From assembly GCA_958414825.1 (NCBI GenBank), contig CATYXQ010000052.1, positions 1 to 13,883 of the forward strand: a DNA stretch of 13,883 nt, in the 5' to 3' direction. The notes beneath the pieces are model-generated. The model saw only the letters and a program-made list of their open reading frames with translations, did no database searches and was not told the origin of the DNA. How positions within the stretch are numbered: the stretch's first letter is position 1; the number at the start of each line of letters is the position of its first letter. Both the position numbers and the translations under genes were made by a program. The stretch comes from an uncultured Eubacteriales bacterium (GTDB taxonomy: Bacteria; Bacillota; Clostridia; Oscillospirales; CAG-272). Positions 8,401 to 13,883 of the stretch are shown here, piece by piece.

Positions 8401-9697
8401 TCAGGATAACGACGAATTGCGATATAAAAAAATCAATGTTTTATGGGGTGACCGCATCGGCCGCACAGTGTGTATCGTTCGAGCAGACGTCACCGAGATG
8501 TTGAGAGAGGAACGGAAAAACAAAGCGGATTTAGAAAACGCCCTGTCTCTTACCAGACAGGCAAATCAAGCCAAAAGCGAATTTCTTTCCGCTATGAGTC
8601 ACGACATTCGGACGCCTATGAATGCCATCATGGGTATGACGGCTCTTGCCGCCTCGCGTCCCGATGATTCAAAACACGTCACAGAATGTCTGCGGAACAT
8701 TTCGCTTTCTTCCAAACATTTACTGAATCTCATTAATGACGTTTTAGATATGAGCAAGATCGAGCACGCCAAAATTACGCTGAATCGAGAACATATTTCA
8801 CTGCGGGACTTGGTGGAGCAAGTATCTACCATGATAAAACATCAGGCAATCGAAAAACAGCAAAACTTTAAAATCACGATAGGAAAAATTGTTCACGACA
8901 ATTTTTACGGAGATCCGCTGCGGCTGAATCAGATTCTGCTCAATATTCTGTCTAATGCGGTGAAATTCACGCCCAAGGGAGGCAATATAGATTTTCAGGT
9001 AGAAGAACTGCTCGTTATAAACAACCGCGTGCAATACGCTTTCTCCATCCGGGACAACGGTATCGGCATGTCCGAGGAAATGCTTTCCCGCATTTTTGAT
9101 CCTTTTGCCCGCAGTTCTCATGTAAGCAGTGTGGAGGGAACCGGTTTGGGACTCAGCATTACCAAGGGACTTATCGACCAAATGGGCGGCGTCATAAAGG
9201 TTGAAAGCAAAGAAAACGAAGGCTCCTTATTTCATATAGAACTGGAGTTTGAAGTTGCACAGGAAAAGCCAAGCATCTCGAAAGAAAAACTGCCGCTAAA
9301 GGACGCCAAATTTTTAGCCGGACGCAGGTTCCTAATCGCCGAAGATAATGAAATCAACTCCGAAATTTTAAAGAGTCTATTGGATTTGCAGGGAGCCTAT
9401 TCAGAAATACAATCAGACGGCGCGCAAACCGTGAAAGCATTTTCCGCGAGTCCGCCGGGCGCCTATGATGCAATTTTAATGGATATTCAAATGCCGAATA
9501 TGAACGGATATGAAGCGGCAAGAGCAATCCGAGCGCTGAATCACGAAGACGCCGCCGCCGTGCCGATCATCGCTTTGACAGCCAATGCTTTCGCCGAGGA
9601 TGTACAAGCGGCTTTAGAAGCCGGCATGAATGCGCATATAGCCAAACCCATTGATATGGACATGCTCATAACCACCCTGCAAAAAATACTTTCGTAA
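5414..9697 (+). CDS. Soluble multi-PAS hybrid histidine kinase with C-terminal receiver
   Basis: A 1427-residue cytoplasmic sensor kinase with no signal peptide or membrane helix. Sensory part: about eight PAS-like modules, most ending in a DIT/DVT-type motif, near residues 24-140, 150-270, 275-393, 395-500, 510-635, 650-775, 780-900 and 905-1027. The first five are clear and the last three divergent. The fourth carries C434, C439, C450 and C453 (CIGKPC and PCPFC). Kinase part: HisKA with phospho-His1063 (SHDIRTPMN); HATPase with N-box N1177 and N1181, DNGIG from D1214, and GTGLGL at 1242-1247. Receiver: E1310-D1311, phospho-Asp1357 (MDIQMP), T1389, K1411. All key residues are present. The expected route is His1063 to Asp1357 to His62 of the overlapping Hpt protein. 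Ligands are unknown; many soluble PAS domains bind small molecules or report redox state, so an internal signal is likely. Confidence 0.95.
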   Translation: MNKKDIFPCFKQDLERLSVITSDVLEGIPSGLAIYHVNKDEIQPVYQNSAYYQVMGYSDKHIEAIRRGSIFLGVHPEDLQQLHEKAALLLKYGKDLVHIFRVFHDKNNCYHWLRLNGSRQCLKDGSMLIYTVYTDITEEKRLETELREATIKTQEIINAIPGGVALYRMADVYEIIYFSDGVPELIGYTTEEYRNLIQNDAAIIIYPEDRDMIVENLRSAIRNHTTADFEFRNIHRDGHIIWVRIQARQVGEADGAPLLHCVFQNITDLKETQLEMNHLINSSYGGVASYRVENHHFVPILYSDGVAALSGYTREEFDKITHGNVLESIYERDTRRVLDAALKAVQTGEVLNISYRTRCKNGNLAWIHMNGQRIGPLTESCKFYAYFSGVSDESRMFQNIANEAADAIYIIDREHYEILYFHESKKVFPQTENCIGKPCYEALQSLKEPCPFCSFKRGMSREDTEVVSKWNGRTYRMHFQETVWNGIPAFIQYLRDITDEVKIRQEKQRLGQYFKTLVENLPGGVAVVRRQKDGAVIPEFLSAGFADMTQTTLEQAKEFYKHDALRGVHPDDIPKLRKQLDEAFTNIGCQRELTYRLQKGDGEYIWVRNTLSLLPSEDGDLRQYCYIKDITAERREQEQLREQYQKLIVQHYRTPGPNVLVVGHCNITKNKILEINDYTGLEIFKTLKTQREEFFCTIADLIVEPKDHRKFLQMYLNAPMLKAYERQETERTFSCLIQLPHEKTGRYVQFKVNLVENPDAGDVTGILTITDITEQVISSQVLQKLSCTGYEHIIILDLSKECYHIFISDPNARCVPKKSGTHSEWMKYMLKNHVLPKDKEAYRTYLNSAYIARHLEKNGYYSFDFSITDSDGNIRVKRVTVFDIDLRIGRVGLSRSDVTEAVREQQSLLNMLAYTFELAAFVDIHTKRMIMHTRKTVLEDLPPFIEENYDTHIRNGLRPYAAAGQTLEEIRCLFKLDSILEQLKNFPLGYDFVCAYQDNDELRYKKINVLWGDRIGRTVCIVRADVTEMLREERKNKADLENALSLTRQANQAKSEFLSAMSHDIRTPMNAIMGMTALAASRPDDSKHVTECLRNISLSSKHLLNLINDVLDMSKIEHAKITLNREHISLRDLVEQVSTMIKHQAIEKQQNFKITIGKIVHDNFYGDPLRLNQILLNILSNAVKFTPKGGNIDFQVEELLVINNRVQYAFSIRDNGIGMSEEMLSRIFDPFARSSHVSSVEGTGLGLSITKGLIDQMGGVIKVESKENEGSLFHIELEFEVAQEKPSISKEKLPLKDAKFLAGRRFLIAEDNEINSEILKSLLDLQGAYSEIQSDGAQTVKAFSASPPGAYDAILMDIQMPNMNGYEAARAIRALNHEDAAAVPIIALTANAFAEDVQAALEAGMNAHIAKPIDMDMLITTLQKILS

Positions 9698-9809
9698 GCA
9701 TCAAATTTTTTCTTACTGCAGTCCTGCATTTGTTTCGCATAAGACGCGGATGCGGCTCCAAGCCCCTAATCCGAAAATCGTCCGCATCCTTGTCTATACC
9801 CGATTGGCA

Positions 9810-9842
9810 TCAAAGCCCGAATGGAATCCATTCGGGCTTTGA
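9810..9842 (+). terminator. Perfect hairpin after the kinase operon
   Basis: A 16-bp perfect inverted repeat (9810-9825 with 9827-9842) containing AAAGCCCGAATGG and its complement. The arm composition is typical of a terminator and A/T-rich flanks are present, but there is no clean T-tract beyond the TTT within the arm. It lies 113 bp after the kinase stop codon. A looser stem, GGATGCGG (9748-9755) with CCGCATCC (9782-9789), precedes it. Confidence 0.65.
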
Positions 9843-10142
9843 TATTTATATATGTAAAATTTCTATCCAGTGTAGCCAAAAAAATGTAAAAACTGGATCT
9901 CCTTTAAATAAGACAAAAGAAAAGCAGGATTTTCCCCGCCCTTTGAAATGTTCCTTTTTCAACTGTATGCGTCCCGGCCGCGAGCAAGCCCTCTGCGTAC
10001 ACGAGCAGGAGACTTGCTTTCAACCGGATATTTTTTCTTCGCCTTTACTTTATACGAAACCCCATCGCCGCGTGGCAGCATTCCTTTTTCAACCATATAC
10101 TGAGGATAGTACATGTTGCAAATAAACTTTGGGAGAAAATCA
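9843..10142. other. Intergenic region with 13-bp direct repeat and stem-loop
   Basis: No gene is supported in these 300 bp. TTCCTTTTTCAAC occurs at 9951-9963 and again at 10081-10093, bracketing 117 bp. Inside that stretch, AGCAAG (9983-9988) pairs with CTTGCT (10013-10018), and CTCTGC (9991-9996) pairs with GCAGGAG (10005-10011, one bulge). Another possible stem is ATCCAGT (9865-9871) with ACTGGAT (9892-9898). A minus-strand frame from 10183 to 9959 crosses the region but lacks a convincing ribosome-binding site. The direct repeats could mark a small insertion, or could be chance. Confidence 0.45.
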
Positions 10143-10691
10143 ATGAACAATGCAAAACCACGCTGTTCGTGCCAGCTAAGCAACGAATTCCGCTTGCTCT
10201 GGTCACAGCATGTTTACCGAACGCGTTTCTTTATCATCAGCACTGCAGCCGAACTGGCGGATTTACCCTACGTCACAAAATGGCTGCTGCAAAATCCCAG
10301 CGATTTTGCAGCGGTATTAAGTCGGTTTTACGGCAAAAATCAAGCGGAAACTTTCAAAAATCTACTTACGAAACATCTTGCTATTGCGGGCGAACTTGTA
10401 AACGCAGCAAAAAATCAAAATGTAGCCGAAGTGAATTCCGCGCGAAAAAGGTGGTATGAAAACGCGGACAAAATCGCCGTATTTCTATCCGATATAAACC
10501 CCAACTGGAGCCGCAAAAAATGGGCAGGCTTTCTGTACGATCACCTTAGAATGACCGAAAACGAAGCCAGACTGCGGCTTTTAGGCAAATATCCCGAAGA
10601 TATTGCCGAATTTAATAACATTGAACAGGAGGCCATGCGAATGGCCGATTATATGACAGACGGAATCAACAGTCAATTTCAGCTATGCTGA
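10143..10691 (+). CDS. Conserved helical protein of unknown function
   Basis: A 182-residue protein with no signal peptide or clear membrane helix, predicted almost all helical. Motifs in order: LLWSQHVYRTRFFIIS near residues 19-34, AVLSRFYG near 58-65, a helix with AGELVNAAKNQN and a following KRWYENADKIAVFL, then SDINPNWSRKKW and DHLRMTENEARLRL. I recognise the LWxQHVYxTR, NPxW and HLxMTExEA pattern as a recurrent Firmicutes family without a known function. From memory, relatives sometimes carry an acetylglutamate kinase label, which nothing in this sequence supports, since no nucleotide-binding motif is visible. The start at ATG 10143 has GGGAG at 10131-10135. An in-frame ATG at 10113 has GAGGA at 10102-10106 and would add ten residues, so it cannot be excluded. 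The gene stands alone between the kinase operon hairpin and its own terminator. Confidence 0.8.
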   Translation: MNNAKPRCSCQLSNEFRLLWSQHVYRTRFFIISTAAELADLPYVTKWLLQNPSDFAAVLSRFYGKNQAETFKNLLTKHLAIAGELVNAAKNQNVAEVNSARKRWYENADKIAVFLSDINPNWSRKKWAGFLYDHLRMTENEARLRLLGKYPEDIAEFNNIEQEAMRMADYMTDGINSQFQLC

Positions 10692-10716
10692 TGTAAAAAA
10701 CGTGTATGAGCAAAAG

Positions 10717-10741
10717 AAAACCGCCTATTTCAGGCGGTTTT
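10717..10741. terminator. Bidirectional terminator between the unknown gene and tRNA-Ala
   Basis: AAAACCGCCT (10717-10726) and AGGCGGTTTT (10732-10741) form a 10-bp stem with a 5-nt loop. On the plus strand it ends in TTTTCC and closes the 10143 gene. On the minus strand it ends in TTTTCTTTT and closes the tRNA transcript. It is placed exactly between the two converging units. Confidence 0.88.
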
Positions 10742-10749
10742 CCGTGTTT

Positions 10750-10825
<76 letters not shown>

Positions 10826-10842
10826 ATATTCAGAGTGTCTAT

Positions 10843-10871
10843 AGAATACCAGAATTTAAAGAAAATTGCAA
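10843..10871 (-). promoter_or_regulatory. Promoter of tRNA-Ala
   Basis: On the minus strand, TTGCAA (10866-10871) and TATTCT (10843-10848) are separated by 17 bp. The expected start lies about 10 nt before the mature tRNA 5' end at 10825. The boxes deviate from consensus by two bases in the -35 and one in the -10. Confidence 0.65.
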
Positions 10872-10912
10872 GAGTTTTTTGTATTTTTCTTTACAAATTA
10901 TCAAATTATTAT

Positions 10913-11069
10913 GTTATCAAGGCGGATATACGCCGCCTTGATAACGCCTTGCGGCGCGTACACACGTATGAAAGAGATGTGAAAACAGGCAAATATACGC
11001 GCCCATCATCAAAAAATCCCTTTGTAACAGTCAGAAGCTTTTGCCTATTTCGGCAAAAGCTTCTTTTTT
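10913..11069 (+). ncRNA. Candidate small RNA ending in a Rho-independent terminator
   Basis: Three hairpins follow one another with no gene on this strand. First: GTTATCAAGGCGG (10913-10925) with CCGCCTTGATAAC (10933-10945), 13 bp. Second: GGCGCGTA (10953-10960) with TACGCGCC (10996-11003). Third: GAAGCTTTTGCC (11034-11045) with GGCAAAAGCTTC (11052-11063), then TTTTTTC, a textbook plus-strand terminator. CGCCTTG occurs twice (10934-10940 and 10945-10951), so the 5' arm of hairpin one has two possible partners. A weak -35-like TTTACA (10890-10895) lies upstream but I see no good -10. The terminator is clear; the RNA itself is an inference. I do not match it to a known RNA family. Confidence 0.35.
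11034..11069 (+). terminator. Rho-independent terminator without an obvious upstream gene
   Basis: A 12-bp perfect stem (11034-11045 with 11052-11063), 6-nt loop, then TTTTTT. On the minus strand no T-tract follows, so its direction is plus. The nearest plus-strand gene ends at 10691 and already has its own terminator. On the minus strand it sits 53 bp past the deacetylase stop codon and might still stall transcription there. Confidence 0.8.
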
Positions 11070-11121
11070 CATATCAAACTGCATCCGCGTTCAAAAATCA
11101 AATGACAATCCTTTTCAATTT

Positions 11122-11955
11122 TTACTTCCACTTGGAAAAAAACTGTTCGCTGCTCTCGCCATAGGGGCGGTTATACCGTCCAAGTTCCAAAAATTCATCC
11201 GGATCTCCGGTCAAACGATTGATCTTTTCTGAGCAGGTAAACACAAACTGGAATCCGGCATCGGCCGCCAGGCGAATCGTCTCTTTGGCATAAACGCCAA
11301 ACGGCAGCGCCAACGCCGTACTCGTATGCCCGGTATATTCCATAAGCTTCGTCTGAAACTGTTCGATATCCGCCTCAAACGCCGCGCGATAGGCGTCGGG
11401 CGATTCACCTTTTTTCGGGCCGCATCCCTTTCGAGGAGAAATCTTATGCATGTCATACGTATGACACTGTACTTCTATCACCGAACCGACGTCCAACTTT
11501 GCGACTTCCGCCCAACTCATATACGAGTAATCCAACACATGATTTGCCGTTTCGGTATACTGCTGCGCAGCGGATCCGATCGGAAATACAACCGCCGTCA
11601 TTCCGTATTTTTCAAGCAGTGGAAGCGCGTAAACGAATGTGCTTTCAAACCCGTCGTCAAACGTGATTAAAACCGGCTTTTCCGGCAGCGTTCCCTCTCC
11701 GCTGCCAAAGGCCAGCAAATCCGCCGTAGTCACTGTGGTATACCCGTTGTCCCGCAAATAAATCAAATCCTGCTCGAACTGATCCACCGGCAGAACATAC
11801 GGCCCCCAAAGCTTTTGCTTCGGAGACAGATGATGATACATTACAATAGGCAGAGAAACCGCTTCGGAAAACGTATCTTCTTCCGAAATTTCCGTGCCGG
11901 TCACGCCGACCGTCAGCACCAACAGTAAAAGCAGCGAAACGAGTATTTTTTTCAT
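11122..11955 (-). CDS. Secreted NodB-type polysaccharide deacetylase
   Basis: A 277-residue exported enzyme that removes N- or O-acetyl groups from a cell-wall or surface polysaccharide. Residues 1-20 are a signal peptide or N-terminal anchor (MKK then a leucine-rich core); no lipobox cysteine is seen. The NodB domain begins near residue 35 with PIVMYHHL. Motif 1 is TFDDGF (catalytic base D100, metal ligand D101), motif 2 is HTYDMH (metal ligands H165 and H170), motif 3 is LPFGVY near 217-222. All metal ligands are present, so activity is likely. The exact substrate cannot be told. The start at 11955 is chosen because the signal peptide begins there, with AAAGG and GGTG upstream. An in-frame ATG at 12039 would put 28 charged residues before the signal. 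It lies 138 bp after the transporter gene on the same strand and may be co-transcribed with it. Confidence 0.92.
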   Translation of the reverse strand: MKKILVSLLLLLVLTVGVTGTEISEEDTFSEAVSLPIVMYHHLSPKQKLWGPYVLPVDQFEQDLIYLRDNGYTTVTTADLLAFGSGEGTLPEKPVLITFDDGFESTFVYALPLLEKYGMTAVVFPIGSAAQQYTETANHVLDYSYMSWAEVAKLDVGSVIEVQCHTYDMHKISPRKGCGPKKGESPDAYRAAFEADIEQFQTKLMEYTGHTSTALALPFGVYAKETIRLAADAGFQFVFTCSEKINRLTGDPDEFLELGRYNRPYGESSEQFFSKWK

Positions 11956-12093
11956 TTCTTCACCGCCTTTCCATAGTAGTGTCTCCAAAAGACGGCCGTT
12001 TGAAAACCGAATGCGGCAAAGATCGAGATGACAATTCATAGAACCGGCGGGAAGAAGTGGCGGCGCAGAATTTTGACAAATTGCTACAGCTGA

Positions 12094-13035
12094 TTACAGC
12101 ATACCGAACCCGTTCATAAACATGGCAATCAGCGGGATCGTCAAAACGGAAAGCACGGTCGAAACCAAAACGCCCTGCGACGCAGTCTGCGAGGCATGTT
12201 CCAGTCCGCTGAACTGACAAAGTACCGGAAGATTGGCCGCCACCGGCATGGCGGCGATCAGCGTAATCACGCCCAGCAAGAGATTCTCCGAAACGAACAG
12301 AGAAAAAACCAAATAAATCAAAACCGGCATAAGCAGCAGGCGAACCGCGCACATCACATAAATCCGCCAGTTTAAAAATATTTTTTTAGCCGGAATCATA
12401 GCAAGATTCGCGCCGACCACCATCATGGCAAGCGGCGTGGTCATCGCGCCGAGCGAATCAATGCAGCGTTCAAGCAGAGGCGGAAAACGCAATGAAAACG
12501 AATAGAAAAGAAGCGTAACAAAACCGGCCGCGATCGGAGGCGAAAGCAGCTTTTTCACCTCAAATCCCCGCCGAAGTCCTCCGTGCCTGTCCAATACGGA
12601 CGCCGCATAACCGTACATCAAAAAATTATAAATCAGATTAAAAATCGCGATATACAAAATACCGTCCGCGCCGTAAACAGACGCCACAACCGGCATACCC
12701 ATAAAGCCCATGTTTGAAAGGTAAAACATGATTTCATAGACAAACGCTTCCTCTTTTCCGAAACCGGTCAGCAAACGAAGCAATTTTGCCAAAACCGGCA
12801 AAATCACAAAGAGCGCGGCGGCGCAAATCAGAATGCGGACAAGCAATCCGCGTTCCCCGGTCTTGGCCTCCGAGAGGCTGGAGAGCATCATGCAGGGACA
12901 GGCGACATTAATCAGCACTTTCGCAAAAAAGCGGTTGCTGTGTCCGTCAATCCAGCCCGCACGGCAGGACACGTAGCCAACCGCCATCAAAACCAAAAGC
13001 ACCGTCATCTGTGAAATTACGTTCCAAATATCCAT
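12094..13035 (-). CDS. AEC-family membrane transporter
   Basis: A 313-residue integral membrane protein of the auxin efflux carrier (AEC, Mem_trans) family, which exports or exchanges small organic acids, amino acids or related solutes. About ten hydrophobic segments are arranged as two five-helix halves. The first half has MTVLLVLMAVGYVSCRAGW at the N-terminus, a helix break at NVACPCMML, and FYLSNMGFMGMPVVASVYG. The second half has TTPLAMMVVGANLAM and MPVAANLPVLCQF, both typical of the family. Bacterial relatives include malate carriers, but substrate cannot be assigned from sequence. The ribosome-binding site is weak (GGCGGGCG before the ATG). A perfect SigA promoter lies 77 bp upstream, and no terminator separates it from the deacetylase downstream. 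Confidence 0.93.
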   Translation of the reverse strand: MDIWNVISQMTVLLVLMAVGYVSCRAGWIDGHSNRFFAKVLINVACPCMMLSSLSEAKTGERGLLVRILICAAALFVILPVLAKLLRLLTGFGKEEAFVYEIMFYLSNMGFMGMPVVASVYGADGILYIAIFNLIYNFLMYGYAASVLDRHGGLRRGFEVKKLLSPPIAAGFVTLLFYSFSLRFPPLLERCIDSLGAMTTPLAMMVVGANLAMIPAKKIFLNWRIYVMCAVRLLLMPVLIYLVFSLFVSENLLLGVITLIAAMPVAANLPVLCQFSGLEHASQTASQGVLVSTVLSVLTIPLIAMFMNGFGML

Positions 13036-13111
13036 ATACGCCCGCCTATTCCGCGCGCGTACTTCTTCTGCCTAAAACCTTACAACCGAGTCCGGCGCAT
13101 AATCTATAGGG

Positions 13112-13140
13112 ATTATAGCGCGAAGTGCAAAATTTGTCAA
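13112..13140 (-). promoter_or_regulatory. Consensus SigA promoter of the AEC transporter
   Basis: On the minus strand TTGACA (13135-13140) and TATAAT (13112-13117) are both perfect, with a 17-bp spacer. The start should fall near 13105, leaving a leader of about 70 nt with no evident riboswitch or attenuator. Confidence 0.92.
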
Positions 13141-13152
13141 TGCCCGGTTCCT

Positions 13153-13866
13153 TTATTTTCCGATAAATCCGCGAAGCGCGTCCAGCGCGTCCGCAAGACC
13201 GCCCACCTCGTCAATCAGACCGCAGCGAACCGCCTCATATCCGTCGATGATCGTTCCGACATCGTTTGCCAGTTCGCTTGTATTGTTCATCATGGAGCGC
13301 AGGTTGTCCTCGGATACATTGGAATGCGCGCAGATAAAATGAATAATGCGATCCTGCATTTTGTCGAAATAGTAAAAGGTCTGCGGCACGCCGATAATCG
13401 TACCGCTGGTACGAACCGGATGCAGCGTCATCGTGGCGCTCGGCACAATAAAGGACTTGCGCCCGCATACCGCAAGCGGTACGCCTATGGAATGGCCGCC
13501 GCCCAGCACCAGCGAAACTGCGGGCGTCTTCATGGAGGCGACCATCTCGGCAATCGCAAGCCCGGCTTCCACATCGCCGCCCATCGTATTCAGAATCAAA
13601 AGCAGACCGTCGATCTCCTCATTTTCCTCAATCGCGCAAAGCAGCGGAATGACATGCTCATATTTCGTCGTTTTCTGCGTGGAATCCAAAATAAAATGCC
13701 CCTCGATCTGCCCGATGACGGACAGACAGTGAATCGTCTCCCTTGCGGTCTTAGCCGTCACGCCGCCGCTCTTGGCGATCTCCTCAAGCTGCGCGCCTAT
13801 GGGAGAGGCCGATGCGTTTGTATCGGCCTCCTGCTTATTTTCCTGATTTTCCTGATTATTTTGCAT
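13153..13866 (-). CDS. TepA/YmfB-type ClpP-like protein
   Basis: A 237-residue protein of the ClpP/crotonase fold, closest in pattern to B. subtilis TepA (YmfB), a cytoplasmic ClpP-like protein reported to help protein export. Residues 1-20 are a polar, Asn/Gln/Glu-rich tail. The ClpP core follows: LLLILNTMGGDVEAGLAIAE near 88-107, nucleophile Ser126 (GGGHSIG), His149 (TMTLHP), and DGYEAVRCGLIDEVGG near the C-terminus holding the likely acidic residue. The catalytic set appears complete, so peptidase activity is possible. The start is ATG 13866, with AAAGGG at 13874-13879 and a 7-nt gap. An in-frame TTG at 13872 sits too close to that site. In Bacillota, tepA typically lies just upstream of ftsK/spoIIIE; here an AEC gene follows in the same direction, behind its own promoter. 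Confidence 0.9.
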   Translation of the reverse strand: MQNNQENQENKQEADTNASASPIGAQLEEIAKSGGVTAKTARETIHCLSVIGQIEGHFILDSTQKTTKYEHVIPLLCAIEENEEIDGLLLILNTMGGDVEAGLAIAEMVASMKTPAVSLVLGGGHSIGVPLAVCGRKSFIVPSATMTLHPVRTSGTIIGVPQTFYYFDKMQDRIIHFICAHSNVSEDNLRSMMNNTSELANDVGTIIDGYEAVRCGLIDEVGGLADALDALRGFIGK

Positions 13867-13883
13867 ATCCAAACCCTTTCGTG

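Noticed and set aside
9730..10125. Plus-strand reading frame of 131 codons after the kinase
   Set aside because: It runs through two hairpins, including the operon terminator, has no ribosome-binding site and resembles no family I know.
9959..10183. Minus-strand reading frame of 74 codons overlapping the 10143 gene start
   Set aside because: There is no good ribosome-binding site, and it overlaps the start of a well-supported gene on the other strand; kept only as part of the intergenic finding.
13867..13872. TTG start two codons upstream for the TepA-like protein
   Set aside because: It would leave only about one base between the AAAGGG and the start codon; the ATG at 13866 has normal spacing.

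Overview
The window looks like a piece of a Clostridia-type Bacillota genome of moderate GC, probably a gut anaerobe. The basis is near-consensus SigA promoters with Shine-Dalgarno sites, a TepA-type ClpP-like protein, a PAS-rich hybrid kinase, and a tRNA-Ala with encoded CCA. The lineage is an inference from gene content; no taxonomic marker beyond the tRNA is present.

Left part (1 to about 4950) appears to be the right end of an integrated mobile element. It holds the 3' part of a very large DEAD/DEAH helicase with a DUF1998 C-terminus, a type seen in anti-phage systems such as Druantia and DISARM. A terminator follows. Next is a LexA/CI-like self-cleaving repressor, with a perfect promoter and a 14-bp palindrome at its start site. 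Then comes a 345-bp array of six conserved cores, each followed by its own hairpin, a small protein of unknown function, and a large serine recombinase with a strong terminator. Repressor, array, small protein and recombinase all read rightward and may form one transcript.

Middle part (5055 to 9842) is a two-gene signalling operon: a stand-alone Hpt phosphotransfer protein overlapping by 4 nt a 1427-residue soluble hybrid histidine kinase with about eight PAS-like modules, HisKA, HATPase and receiver domains. No response regulator with an output domain is in view. A perfect hairpin follows the operon.

Right part (9843 to 13883) holds a 300-bp intergenic region with a direct repeat and a stem-loop, a conserved helical protein of unknown function, a bidirectional terminator, a tRNA-Ala(GGC) on the minus strand, and a possible small RNA on the plus strand. 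Three minus-strand genes follow in map order: a secreted NodB-type polysaccharide deacetylase, an AEC-family transporter with a perfect SigA promoter, and a TepA/ClpP-like protein.

The most unusual structure is the array at 2711-3053. The core is conserved while the hairpin arms differ from unit to unit with compensating changes, so base pairing rather than sequence appears to be kept. I do not recognise it as a named element.
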